DNA of 64,000 nucleotides from Flavobacterium sp. (lineage in GTDB: Bacteria > Bacteroidota > Bacteroidia > Flavobacteriales > Flavobacteriaceae): NCBI RefSeq assembly GCF_027533505.1, contig NZ_JAPZUB010000029.1, positions 111,725-175,724 on the forward strand. The letters are read 5' to 3'. Of the stretch, positions 45,760-54,510 are shown piece after piece. The notes below the pieces were generated by a model, which was given only the letters and a program-made list of their open reading frames with translations, did no database searches and was not told the origin of the DNA. Position 1 is the first letter of the stretch; each line of letters opens with the position of its first letter. Made by a program: the position numbers and the translations under genes.

Positions 45760-45966
45760 ATGGAAAACATGAAAATGGATAGAAGTAGGGTTACCAAGTC
45801 TTCTTTTGAAGAAGCAGACAATCATGTCAATTTTTATGATGATAAAACGCCGAGAGAGAGGCTTGAGGCAGCTTATTACATTATAAAGCATGTTTTTCAA
45901 ATAGACGAAAATTATAAAATGGATAAAACGATAACCTACGCAAGAAAACATGCCAAATCTGTTTAA
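45760..45966 (+). CDS. small antitoxin-like protein of a nucleotidyltransferase module
   Basis: About 68 residues from the ATG at 45760; an in-frame ATG at 45736 would overlap the reductase by 8 nt. The sequence is hydrophilic with SFEEADNHVNFYDDKTPRE, RLEAAYYIIKHVF and a basic C-terminus YARKHAKSV. I recognise it as the upstream small partner commonly paired with DUF6036-like nucleotidyltransferases in Bacteroidetes. Its 3' end overlaps the next gene by 17 nt, which points to coupled translation. Antitoxin function is inferred. Confidence 0.7.
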   Translation: MENMKMDRSRVTKSSFEEADNHVNFYDDKTPRERLEAAYYIIKHVFQIDENYKMDKTITYARKHAKSV

Positions 45967-46405
45967 TCCTGATTTTTTAGATTTTTTAAAACTATTAGAT
46001 AAATACAAGGTTAGCTATTTATTGGTGGGCGGCTATGCGGTTATTCTTCATGGCTATGTTAGAAGTACAGGTGATTTAGACCTATGGATAAATAAGTCAC
46101 CCGATAATTATGATAAACTTAAAAAAGTATATTTTGAGTTCGGTGCTCCAATTTTTCCTTTTGAAGAATTCTTGAATGATAAATTTGATGTTTGGGGAAT
46201 TGGAGCTGAGCCATCGAAAATAGAGATTTTAACTCATGTTGATGGGTTAACTTTTGAAGATAGTTATCAAAATTGTGTTTATTATGATTTAAATACCTTT
46301 AAAGTTCCTTATATAGACTTGGACGATTTAATTATAAACAAGACAGCTTCAGGACGATATAAAGACTTAGCGGATATTGAACAATTAAAGAAGAAAAAGG
46401 AATAA
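45950..46405 (+). CDS. MNT-type nucleotidyltransferase (DUF6036-like), toxin-like partner
   Basis: 151 residues. The polymerase-beta fold signature is clear: LLVGGYAVILHGYVRSTGDL with Gly27-Gly28 and the metal-binding pair in GDLDLWI (Asp42, Asp44). A C-terminal LDDLIINKTASGRYKDLADI supports the DUF6036/AbiEii-like family. Such proteins can transfer nucleotides to tRNA or a protein target and are often half of toxin-antitoxin modules. The G+C content looks lower than in the flanking Fe-S genes, in keeping with transfer. The ferredoxin gene starts 1 nt after its stop. Confidence 0.85.
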   Translation: MPNLFNPDFLDFLKLLDKYKVSYLLVGGYAVILHGYVRSTGDLDLWINKSPDNYDKLKKVYFEFGAPIFPFEEFLNDKFDVWGIGAEPSKIEILTHVDGLTFEDSYQNCVYYDLNTFKVPYIDLDDLIINKTASGRYKDLADIEQLKKKKE

Positions 46406-46406
46406 A

Positions 46407-46739
46407 ATGCCTCAAGACATTACCATAAAAATCATTGATCGTGACGGAATACCTCACGAAGTGCAAGCCCCCACCGATATGAACATGAATCTCATGGAGT
46501 TGGTGCGGGCGTATGAATTGGCCCCCGAAGGAACGATTGGTGTTTGTGGCGGGATGGCCATGTGTGCCTCCTGTCAGTGTTATGTCTTGAACGACATCGC
46601 ATTACCTGAAAAAAATCCCGATGAAGAGGCCATGTTGTGGGAAGCCTACAACGTCAAAGACAACAGCCGATTGGGGTGTCAAATTCACATCACGCCCGAA
46701 ATTGACGGTTTGGCTATTGAATTGGCCCCTTATGCTTAA
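46407..46739 (+). CDS. 2Fe-2S ferredoxin (adrenodoxin type)
   Basis: 110 residues. Ligand pattern C-x5-C-x2-C...C with Cys47, Cys53, Cys56 and Cys91 (VCGGMAMCASCQCYV and RLGCQI). Electron carrier, presumably reduced by the upstream flavoprotein, from which it is split by the two-gene module. Convergent with the SGNH lipoprotein gene and overlapping it by 4 nt. Confidence 0.93.
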   Translation: MPQDITIKIIDRDGIPHEVQAPTDMNMNLMELVRAYELAPEGTIGVCGGMAMCASCQCYVLNDIALPEKNPDEEAMLWEAYNVKDNSRLGCQIHITPEIDGLAIELAPYA

Positions 46740-47437
46740 GGTTCAAGTCCAAGTTTAGGCAAAACTATCGGCAACAATCGCTCTACAAATCGCGTGTAGG
46801 CTAAGGTGGAGGGATGTAGGCCATCTTGTGCGACCAAAGCCGGTTGCTGCAACCCGAGTTGGGTGATATCGGTAATGTATACAAAACTGATTTGTTGGCT
46901 TGCACAATAATCGGAGGCAAACTGGTTGTAGGTTTGCAGTGCCGCCGAAATCGTAGTATTTCCGTTCCCAAAAGGGGTAAACGCATAATCGGGAATCGAG
47001 AGAACCACCACTTTATTTCGATCGCCTCCCGCTTTTTCGACTGCTTTTTGAACCAGTTCGGGGAAATCATTTTCATAAAAACTAAACGGCATGTTTTGGT
47101 ATTGGTTGTTCACTCCAATCAAAAGGGTAACCAAGTCAAATGTATTGGGCGGATTGGTTTGATTGATCGCATTTTTGAGTTGTGGAGTAGTCCATCCCGT
47201 TTGGGCAATGATTTGCACCTCTGAAAGTCCGTTGCCGCGGCGGGCATTAATGCTATCGCGAAGTTGTGTCGGGAAATTACAGGTACTACAAACCGATTCG
47301 CCTTTGGTGTAGCTATCGCCTAAGGCTAGGATTTTGAGCACACGCGTATCGGGCGGGGTGTTCACTTCTTTCTCGGAAGAACAGCTCACCAATATAAGAA
47401 GTAAGCCAACGAAACTCCATCTACCCCATTGTTTCAT
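46736..47437 (-). CDS. SGNH/GDSL-type lipoprotein hydrolase
   Basis: 233 residues from the ATG at 47437, which gives the lipoprotein signal KQWGRWSFVGLLLILVSC. Serine hydrolase motifs: block I GDSYTKGE, a block III-like VNNQYQNMPFSF, and the Asp/His pair in DGLHPSTLAYTRF. The substrate (acetyl or acyl ester) is unknown. A longer start at 47458 would overlap the DUF3050 gene and is judged less likely. It overlaps the ferredoxin gene by 4 nt at the 3' end. Confidence 0.85.
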   Translation of the reverse strand: MKQWGRWSFVGLLLILVSCSSEKEVNTPPDTRVLKILALGDSYTKGESVCSTCNFPTQLRDSINARRGNGLSEVQIIAQTGWTTPQLKNAINQTNPPNTFDLVTLLIGVNNQYQNMPFSFYENDFPELVQKAVEKAGGDRNKVVVLSIPDYAFTPFGNGNTTISAALQTYNQFASDYCASQQISFVYITDITQLGLQQPALVAQDGLHPSTLAYTRFVERLLPIVLPKLGLEP

Positions 47438-47448
47438 GAGCTGTAATT

Positions 47449-48231
47449 TTAAACGCAACTTGCTTTTTCTATCACCATCTCCTCAATAGCATCCCATAAA
47501 CCAAGGCGTTTTTCCAAGGCTTGTTGAGAAACTTCGAGTACTTCATTCCATTTGGTTACACTGTCACCGCAAAGTTCTGTAATCATTTGCATCGCCATCG
47601 GACCGTGTTCATCGCCATCCAATTCGATATGACGCTCAAAGTAATAAATTAGTTTAGACAAGTCGCTTTGCGGGAAATTTTGTTGGAAATTCTTTAAAAT
47701 TTCGGTAAACATATTCGGAATCAAATCCTCTCTCCCAAACGTAAAAGCCGCTGCAATTTTGTGTGCTTTCCCTTCTTCAATGACCCGAAACGTAAAGTCT
47801 AAAAAAGCACGTACATTAGGATGCACTTCGGCATGTTTGATCGAAACAAAGATGTTTTGTGTCTTTTGAATATCCTCCAAAAAGCGATGTACCGCGAGTG
47901 TATTGGCTCCACATTGATTCATGGCGTCAAGGTACATTTCAAAATGACTTTGCCTTTTCCCATCCATGGCAAGGTCTGTTTCCTCAGCCACGACAATTTC
48001 ATTGATCAAATAACGCACCTCGGGATTGCCTACAGGTAACCATGGTGTTGTGGTGCAGGTGAGTTGCTGTTGCAGCGCTTTTAACAACGACATAAAATCC
48101 CAAACCGCATACACATGGTGTTCTAAGAAACAGTGTAAATCGTCAAGGGTTCGTATTTTATCGTATAGCGGATGCTCGAGTAATCTATTTTTCAACGGTT
48201 GTAAAACACCGTTTATATCTGAAATATGCAT
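47449..48231 (-). CDS. DUF3050 protein (heme-oxygenase-like fold)
   Basis: 260 residues, all helical in character, matching DUF3050: HHVYAVWDFMSLLKALQQQL, VAEETDLAMDGKRQSHFEMY and a central IEEGKAHKIAAAFTFGREDL. The family is placed in the heme-oxygenase-like fold, which often binds iron, but no activity is known. The next gene on the strand starts 11 nt later, so the pair may be co-transcribed. Confidence 0.85.
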   Translation of the reverse strand: MHISDINGVLQPLKNRLLEHPLYDKIRTLDDLHCFLEHHVYAVWDFMSLLKALQQQLTCTTTPWLPVGNPEVRYLINEIVVAEETDLAMDGKRQSHFEMYLDAMNQCGANTLAVHRFLEDIQKTQNIFVSIKHAEVHPNVRAFLDFTFRVIEEGKAHKIAAAFTFGREDLIPNMFTEILKNFQQNFPQSDLSKLIYYFERHIELDGDEHGPMAMQMITELCGDSVTKWNEVLEVSQQALEKRLGLWDAIEEMVIEKASCV

Positions 48232-48458
48232 AGTATTTTTTTGTAAAAATAAAAAGGCTTCTCCAATACAAAAAGTATTTTATATCAATTTTATTTATTG
48301 TTTGATTTTTTTGGAAAGGTAATTCCAACCCTTACGAGATTCTTTCTAAAGCGTTGGCTTAAATACAGTATTTTATCTAGACGTGAGATGTTAATTTTAT
48401 TTTAAAACACTACATTATTCATTCTTAATTGTATTTTTAACCAACTAAACTTACAAAC

Positions 48459-50984
48459 ATGAACCACCAATTTTTCAAAGTTTTTGTATTGCTTTTACTT
48501 TTTTTCAGTATAGAAACCAACGCTCAGAAAAAAGATAAAAATACGACTCCACCCGCGCAAGAGGTTAAGAAACCTGAAGGGAAGAAAGAGCCAAAGCCCT
48601 ATAAAAAAGTCATCGATTCAACAGCCATTACTCAAAAAGGGCTAATTGATGTGCATAAAGTTGCAGACAAATACTTGTTTGAAATTCCGAACACCCTTAT
48701 CGGAAAAGAAATCATGACCACCACACGGTATTCAAAAACGCCCGCTGGAGGTGGAATTTTTGGAGGTGAGGAAGTCAATCGCCAGGTCGTTCGTTTTGAA
48801 AAAGGGATGAATAACACGATTATTTTGCGTTCCATCACCTATGTGATCATGGCCAAAGAGGAAGATAAACCCATTACCCAATCGGTGCGAAATTCTAGTG
48901 CTGATCCCATCATTGGAATTTATGACATTTTAGCCTACAAAAAAGACGAAGGAGGCAAAGAAAATGTGGCCAGTGTTATTGACATGACACCCACTTTTGA
49001 AGCCGATGTGCAAACATTTTCTTTGGACCCCATCAAAAAACAATTGTTAAGCATCCAAGCGTTTCAAAAAGATAAATCGTTTATTCAATTTGTAAAAAGT
49101 TTTCCGATCAATACCGAAATTCGGACAACGAAAACGTTTACCACAGTGGCGCCTCAAATTTCTAGAAACCCTACCCCCAAAATAGGCGTTGATTTGCCCG
49201 CAGGTTTAGATGCCGGGGTGGTGACGATGGAATTGAATACCTCTTTTATCTTATTGCCCGAAAAGCCTATGCGCAAGCGTACTTTTGATAAACGGGTAGG
49301 GTATTTTGCCAACCGATATAGTGTTTTTGAAGAAGAATCGCATAAAGCCGACACCGATATTTTTGCGGTTCGCTGGCGGTTGGAACCCAAAAATGAGGAA
49401 GACGCTCAAAAACAAAAACGAGGCGAGTTGATCGAACCCTTGAAGCCTATTGTCTATTATATTGATCCCGCAACCCCTGAAAAGTGGAAACCCTTCATTA
49501 AACAAGGGATTGACGATTGGCAAGTTGCCTTTGAAGGCGCTGGGTGGAAGAATGCCATCCGTGGTGAATATTGGCCCGAAAATGACCCAACCATGAGTTT
49601 GGAAGACGCCCGTTTTTCGGTATTACGCTATTTTGCTGCCGATATCCAAAATGCCTACGGTCCGAACGTGCACGACCCAAGAACAGGAGAAATCATGGAA
49701 AGTCATATCGGCTGGTACCATAATATTATGAGTTTGTTACGCGATTGGTATCTCATTCAAACCGCCGCTGTCGACCCGAAAGCACGAAATAAAAAGTTTG
49801 ACGATCAGTTAATGGGTGAACTCATTCGTTTTGTGGCCGCTCACGAAGTGGGGCATACGCTTGGCTTACGGCACAATATGGGAGCAAGCAATGCCACACC
49901 GGTGGAAATGTTGCGAAATCCTGAATACCAAAAGAAAAACGGACACACTTCTTCCATTATGGATTATGCTCGATTTAATTATGTAGCACAACCGGGCGAT
50001 GGGGTCACCGATTTATTCCCAAGAATTGGGGATTACGATAAATGGGCCATCAAATGGGGGTATACCTATTTTCCAGATGCCAAATCAGAAGAGGAAGAAA
50101 AAGCTTTGCTCAATGAAATGACTAAAGAAGCCTACAAAAATCGCCGACTTTGGTTTGGAACCGAAACCAGTCCTTTTGACCCGCGTTATCAAACGGAAGA
50201 CTTGGGCGATAATGCGATGAAAGCTTCCGAATATGGGATTAAAAATCTTAAATTTATTTTACCCAATCTCATCGAATGGAGTAAAGAAAAAGGGGAAGAT
50301 TATTCCGAATTAGAGGACATGTATACCGCTTTGGTGGGTCAGTTTAGACGTTATATGGGGCATGTGACTAAAAATGTGGGCGGAATTTATGAAACGCCAA
50401 AGACCTATGATATGCAAGGGAATGAATACGAAACCGTTCCATCAAGTATTCAAAATGAAGCGGTAGATTTTTTGAATAAGCAATTGTTTAAAACCCCAAC
50501 CTGGTTGTTGGATCAAAATATCTTGGCAAAAGTTACTCCCGATAAAGGTGTTGAATTGATTCGAAGCATTCAAGACGGAACGCTTTCCAGTTTATTGTCG
50601 TTGGATCGCATGGCACGTTTGATGGAGACCGCTTCGTTAGGGAAAGAAAATTATTCGGTAGACGAACTGATGAGCGATTTAAAAAGCGGGATTTTCTCGG
50701 AACTAAAGTCCAATGCACCCATAGATGTCTACCGCAGAAATTTGCAAAAAGGGTTTGTTTCCAAATTAATTGATGCCATTAAATTAGAAAGAAGTGCAGT
50801 GGCCAATTTTAACGGTAGACGCATCGTGATGGTGGATACTGATTTGCCTTCTATTGCTCGTGGCCATTTAATGGAGTTGAAAAATCAATTGAAAGTGGCC
50901 AATGCCTCCACAACCGATCGTTTGAGTAAATTCCATATCGCTGATTTAATCGCTAGAATTGATCAGGCGTTGAATCCAAATTAA
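48459..50984 (+). CDS. large zinc-dependent metalloprotease (DUF5117/DUF5118 type)
   Basis: 841 residues with signal peptide MNHQFFKVFVLLLLFFSIETNAQ. Zinc motif HEVGHTLGLRH near residue 463, the metzincin-like HEXXHxxGxxH with a downstream SIMDYARFNY Met-turn. The large N-terminal part and the C-terminal extension match the DUF5117/DUF5118 proteases common in Bacteroidetes. Exported to the periplasm or beyond; the substrate is not known. Preceded by 227 bp without a gene and an imperfect -7-like TATTTTTA. Confidence 0.9.
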   Translation: MNHQFFKVFVLLLLFFSIETNAQKKDKNTTPPAQEVKKPEGKKEPKPYKKVIDSTAITQKGLIDVHKVADKYLFEIPNTLIGKEIMTTTRYSKTPAGGGIFGGEEVNRQVVRFEKGMNNTIILRSITYVIMAKEEDKPITQSVRNSSADPIIGIYDILAYKKDEGGKENVASVIDMTPTFEADVQTFSLDPIKKQLLSIQAFQKDKSFIQFVKSFPINTEIRTTKTFTTVAPQISRNPTPKIGVDLPAGLDAGVVTMELNTSFILLPEKPMRKRTFDKRVGYFANRYSVFEEESHKADTDIFAVRWRLEPKNEEDAQKQKRGELIEPLKPIVYYIDPATPEKWKPFIKQGIDDWQVAFEGAGWKNAIRGEYWPENDPTMSLEDARFSVLRYFAADIQNAYGPNVHDPRTGEIMESHIGWYHNIMSLLRDWYLIQTAAVDPKARNKKFDDQLMGELIRFVAAHEVGHTLGLRHNMGASNATPVEMLRNPEYQKKNGHTSSIMDYARFNYVAQPGDGVTDLFPRIGDYDKWAIKWGYTYFPDAKSEEEEKALLNEMTKEAYKNRRLWFGTETSPFDPRYQTEDLGDNAMKASEYGIKNLKFILPNLIEWSKEKGEDYSELEDMYTALVGQFRRYMGHVTKNVGGIYETPKTYDMQGNEYETVPSSIQNEAVDFLNKQLFKTPTWLLDQNILAKVTPDKGVELIRSIQDGTLSSLLSLDRMARLMETASLGKENYSVDELMSDLKSGIFSELKSNAPIDVYRRNLQKGFVSKLIDAIKLERSAVANFNGRRIVMVDTDLPSIARGHLMELKNQLKVANASTTDRLSKFHIADLIARIDQALNPN

Positions 50985-51000
50985 GCCCTTAAGGGTACAA

Positions 51001-51034
51001 AAAAAATGCTTCACGACTGGTGAAGCATTTTTTG
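51001..51034. terminator. bidirectional terminator after the metalloprotease gene
   Basis: Stem AAAAAATGCTTCAC/GTGAAGCATTTTTT with T runs in both directions, between two convergent genes. Confidence 0.85.
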
Positions 51035-51053
51035 TATGTAAAGAATTTTATTT

Positions 51054-52232
51054 TTATTTAAATGCGGGTATTCCCGTGATATCAGCCCCAGTGATTAATA
51101 AGTGGATGTCATGCGTTCCTTCATAAGTAATCACCGATTCTAAATTCATGCTGTGACGCATAATTGAATATTCTCCTGTGATTCCCATACCACCTAAAAT
51201 TTGTCGGGCCTCACGCGCAATATTGATCGCCATATCCACATTATTTCTTTTGGCCATAGAAATTTGAGCTGTAGTCGCTTTTCCTTCATTTCTCAAAACC
51301 CCTAAACGCCAAGTTAATAATTGTGCTTTCGTGATTTCAGTAATCATTTCGGCCAATTTTTTTTGTTGCAACTGATAGGCTGCAATGGGTTTGTCAAACT
51401 GAATGCGCTCTTTTGCATAGCGCAAAGCGGTGTCATAACAGTCCATCGCAGCGCCAATCGCTCCCCAAGCAATTCCATAACGCGCCGAATCCAAACAGCC
51501 TAGCGGTGCACCCAATCCGGATTTGTTGGGTAATAAATTTTCTTTAGGAACTTTTACATTGTCAAAAATCAATTCTCCCGTTGCCGAAGCGCGTAACGAC
51601 CATTTGTTGTGTGTTTCGGGAGTAGAAAACCCTTCCATACCGCGTTCTACGATTAATCCGTGTATGCGACCTTCTTCATTTTTTGCCCAAACCACGGCGA
51701 TATCCGCAAATGGGGCATTGGAAATCCACATCTTGGCACCATTCAACAAATAATGGTCGCCCATGTCTTTGAAGTTAGTCACCATCCCGCCCGGATTCGA
51801 TCCAAAATCGGGTTCAGTCAATCCAAAACAACCCATCATTTCACCCGTCGCCAACTTGGGAAGGTATTTCATGCGTTGTGCTTCATTTCCGTATTTCCAA
51901 ATGGGATACATCACTAAAGACGATTGCACCGACGAAGTTGAACGCACTCCAGAGTCTCCGCGTTCAATCTCTTGCATGATCAAACCATACGAAATTTGAT
52001 CCAATCCGGCACCACCATATTCAACGGGAATGTAGGGGCCAAAACCACCAATTTCACCCAAACCTTTGATGATTTGTGTGGGGAATTCAGCACGTTGTGC
52101 GTAGTCCTCAATGATCGGGGAAACTTCGCGTTTTACCCAAGCACGGGCCGCCTCACGTACCAATTTATGTTCGTCTGTCAATAAATCATCCAACAAATAG
52201 TAGTCGGGAGCTTGAAATAAGTCTGGTTTCAT
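51054..52232 (-). CDS. acyl-CoA dehydrogenase, glutaryl-CoA dehydrogenase-like
   Basis: 392-residue FAD enzyme of the acyl-CoA dehydrogenase family. Flavin-site motifs GCFGLTEPDFGSNPGG and KMWISNAPFADIAV, catalytic glutamate in VITYEGTHDIHLLI, the position used by glutaryl-CoA dehydrogenase. Converts glutaryl-CoA to crotonyl-CoA in lysine/tryptophan breakdown if the assignment holds. The -7 box is TAAATTTG at 52290-52297. A small hairpin GACGG/CCGTC (52249-52263) lies in the 5' leader. Confidence 0.9.
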   Translation of the reverse strand: MKPDLFQAPDYYLLDDLLTDEHKLVREAARAWVKREVSPIIEDYAQRAEFPTQIIKGLGEIGGFGPYIPVEYGGAGLDQISYGLIMQEIERGDSGVRSTSSVQSSLVMYPIWKYGNEAQRMKYLPKLATGEMMGCFGLTEPDFGSNPGGMVTNFKDMGDHYLLNGAKMWISNAPFADIAVVWAKNEEGRIHGLIVERGMEGFSTPETHNKWSLRASATGELIFDNVKVPKENLLPNKSGLGAPLGCLDSARYGIAWGAIGAAMDCYDTALRYAKERIQFDKPIAAYQLQQKKLAEMITEITKAQLLTWRLGVLRNEGKATTAQISMAKRNNVDMAINIAREARQILGGMGITGEYSIMRHSMNLESVITYEGTHDIHLLITGADITGIPAFK

Positions 52233-52289
52233 GTGTTTGTTTGTTGTTGACGGACTTACCGTCGGTTTGTTACTTTACGAAAACGTTTG

Positions 52290-52297
52290 CAAATTTA
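52290..52297 (-). promoter_or_regulatory. -7 box TAAATTTG for the acyl-CoA dehydrogenase gene
   Basis: Exact TAnnTTTG match on the minus strand, 57 nt before the ATG. Confidence 0.5.
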
Positions 52298-52427
52298 ACA
52301 AAACGCCTTTCAGAATAAAACGAACAACTGTTATTTTTTGAAGCTTTTTCCTGCTTTTTCCTGAACTTGCCTTCCGGTGAATGAAGGTCTCCCTCCTCGC
52401 GTCGGGAGGATGCCGCTTTCACCTAGG

Positions 52428-53165
52428 CTAGGGCCTGGGAGCTACAATAATTGTTTGCGCTTGAAATGCCTTCTTTTTTTGCAGAAAAAACTCCGTCAAT
52501 TCCAAACCATTCTCCCGTGCCAACAGGGTTTGCAGTTGAGGATCTTCCATACAAAACTTTAAAAATGGCACTTTTTCTTCGGGCTTTAAGCGTAAGGTTG
52601 TCGTCCAGTAATCTTCTGTAAAATGACGATCTATAAATTGGTCGAGGGATTCGGCGTTGGCTGTAGGTTCTTCTTTTTTCTTTTTAAACAGTTTCCCGAT
52701 ACCTTTAAATAAGGATACAAAATCAAAATTCACCCCATAAGGCATAGATCCGTCATATACTCCTGTGTACGAGCGCATTTCCTCTTTTTTAATTTCCGCC
52801 AACCGTTGCTCGCCAGGACTGACACTCACGTTGACATTGTTTAAATTGTCGACAGCCACTTCATCCAATTGAATCGCTTTGGGTGTAAGTTCAATATCAT
52901 AGAGCCAAACGGTTTCACTCACAATAGTGATTTTTTTTATTTCAAAATCGGGGTGTACAATATAAAGTACATCATTTAACGCCACGTCAATAGAAAACGA
53001 ACCGTCGGGCGCAGAAGTTGCATGTTTTTGTGTTCGGGTATTGGCAATATCGGCTTTTGCAATCCCCATTTCTTGCGAGCGCAAAGTGCCCTGAATGCGA
53101 AAACTCTGCCCCACAGCATCGGAGAAAGCAAAGAGAAGGAATAAGATACCGAGAGCCGTTTTCAT
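52428..53165 (-). CDS. exported protein with carboxypeptidase-like regulatory domain
   Basis: 245 residues from the ATG at 53165. Signal peptide MKTALGILFLLFAFSDAVGQ, then a CarboxypepD_reg-like sandwich (about 21-100, SFRIQGTLRSQEMGIAKADI). A helical, basic C-terminal half includes LFKGIGKLFKKKKEE. I do not recognise a named family beyond the N-terminal domain. The start at 53165 is preferred to an earlier in-frame ATG because it places the signal peptide at the N-terminus. Confidence 0.7.
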   Translation of the reverse strand: MKTALGILFLLFAFSDAVGQSFRIQGTLRSQEMGIAKADIANTRTQKHATSAPDGSFSIDVALNDVLYIVHPDFEIKKITIVSETVWLYDIELTPKAIQLDEVAVDNLNNVNVSVSPGEQRLAEIKKEEMRSYTGVYDGSMPYGVNFDFVSLFKGIGKLFKKKKEEPTANAESLDQFIDRHFTEDYWTTTLRLKPEEKVPFLKFCMEDPQLQTLLARENGLELTEFFLQKKKAFQAQTIIVAPRP

Positions 53166-53254
53166 AAGAGAAAGGTTAGTACAACGAAGGTACAAATTCC
53201 CTAAGTGCTCCTGTTCCAAAATTTTGTTAATTCTAGGAAATATCTAGTATCGCC

Positions 53255-53965
53255 TTATTTTTTATCCAAATAAAAATCGTTGGTAAGGGCGCGATAGGCA
53301 TCGGTATAACGGTGGCGATCGAGTTCGATAACCATACTGTCGGTAGTCAGGGAACGATGTTCTCGTGAAAAGGCAAGAAGACTGCGTTTTACAGGGCTAG
53401 TGGGGGTGCCTTGAACGCGGGTGATTTTAAAAGGATACAATTCGTTTTCACAAGCCAAATCAATAACACGTTCCTCCTCTTTGGAAGGAATGATTAGCGC
53501 AAGCACTCCAAACTCCGAAAGAAGAATGCCCGCGGCTTCCATGATGTCTTCAAAAGGCAACGATTGATTTTGACGGGCACGATCGCGATATTCATTGCCC
53601 GAAGAAACGGTTTCAGCATAAAACGGTGGATTGGAAACAATCAAATCGTATGCTTCGTCTTGCAATTCCTCCATAAAATCGTCCAGCGAGGCATGAAAAC
53701 AAAACAAACGGTCGTTCCAAGGGGAGTTTTCAAAATTTTCAACAGCTTGTTCAAAAGCATTGGCATCGATTTCAAGGGCTTCAATCTGTTCGGCGGCACT
53801 CCGTTGGGCCAGCATCAATGCAATAAGTCCGGTGCCAGTTCCAATGTCCAAAATCGAAAACGGATGGTGATCTATAGGCGTCCAAGCTCCTAAGAGTACC
53901 CCGTCGGTGCCCACTTTCATGGCACAGCGGTCTTGTTCAATGGTGAATTGTTTAAATTGAAACAT
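53255..53965 (-). CDS. trmN6: tRNA1(Val) (adenine(37)-N6)-methyltransferase-like protein
   Basis: 236-residue SAM methyltransferase of the YfiC/TrmN6 type. SAM motif ILDIGTGTGLIALMLAQ, acidic EALEIDANAFEQAVEN, and the amino-methyltransferase motif IVSNPPFYAET (NPPF). Modifies A37 of tRNA-Val in E. coli; target specificity here is assumed. In Flavobacteria this gene commonly follows rimM; here a repeat-flanked four-helix-bundle gene stands in between and its repeats begin about 10 nt upstream of the start. Confidence 0.9.
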   Translation of the reverse strand: MFQFKQFTIEQDRCAMKVGTDGVLLGAWTPIDHHPFSILDIGTGTGLIALMLAQRSAAEQIEALEIDANAFEQAVENFENSPWNDRLFCFHASLDDFMEELQDEAYDLIVSNPPFYAETVSSGNEYRDRARQNQSLPFEDIMEAAGILLSEFGVLALIIPSKEEERVIDLACENELYPFKITRVQGTPTSPVKRSLLAFSREHRSLTTDSMVIELDRHRYTDAYRALTNDFYLDKK

Positions 53966-53975
53966 AGGGGTAAAA

Positions 53976-54133
53976 ATTCAATTTTATAAAATCCAATAGT
54001 TTAAATTTCAAAATCCAATGGAAAAATTCCAATATTTTAAATTCCAATATTTTAAATTCCAAATTCCAAATTCCAATATTCTAAATTCCAAATATTCCGA
54101 ATTCCAAAAATGGAGAAATTTCAAATTTCAAAA
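53976..54133 (-). repeat. short array of AAATTCCAA units, inverted relative to the long array
   Basis: Degenerate tandem units built on AATTCCAA (plus strand), separated by ATATTTTAA-like spacers, from the trmN6 start to the stop of the four-helix-bundle gene. On the plus strand these are the reverse complement of the TTGGAATTT units at 54511-55156, so the two arrays form imperfect inverted repeats around the gene. Confidence 0.8.
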
Positions 54134-54484
54134 TTAGGTAGAACTTTTGGATATAATCGAGGAAAATATTTTTCTTAATTCATCGGCTTCTTTCAATAAT
54201 GAATGAGCGTTTTCAGTACAATCAGGATTCAAATCTTGGAGTAATCGAATCCAATATTTCGATTCTTTTGCTTCTTTTCGGGATACTTTTATTCGAAATA
54301 AAAAATCTTTAACGCTAAGTTTTTCATTTGCTTCAATATAATTCGCCCCCACCGAACCCGATGAACGAACGAGTTGTCTCCCATCTTCTAAGTTTGAAAT
54401 AGTTTTGGGAATTTTTTGGACATATATCCGACAGTTTTTTGCAAATAAATATGTTCTTTCTTCCAAGTCATAAGGTTTATTCAT
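54134..54484 (-). CDS. four-helix-bundle protein, S23/IVS type
   Basis: 116 residues of the S23/four-helix-bundle family (the TIGR02436 type), first described from ORFs inside 23S rRNA intervening sequences and related to Avd of diversity-generating retroelements. Motifs seen: YDLEERTYLFAKNCRIYV, the signature RSSGSVGANYIEANEKLS, FLFRIKVSRKEAKESKYWI. Members form basic pentameric barrels that can bind nucleic acid. There is no reverse transcriptase or template repeat nearby. The gene is enclosed by oppositely oriented repeat arrays and has no obvious TAnnTTTG box. Confidence 0.88.
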   Translation of the reverse strand: MNKPYDLEERTYLFAKNCRIYVQKIPKTISNLEDGRQLVRSSGSVGANYIEANEKLSVKDFLFRIKVSRKEAKESKYWIRLLQDLNPDCTENAHSLLKEADELRKIFSSIISKSST

Positions 54485-54510
54485 ACAATGGTTGATTGGC
54501 GTTTATAATA

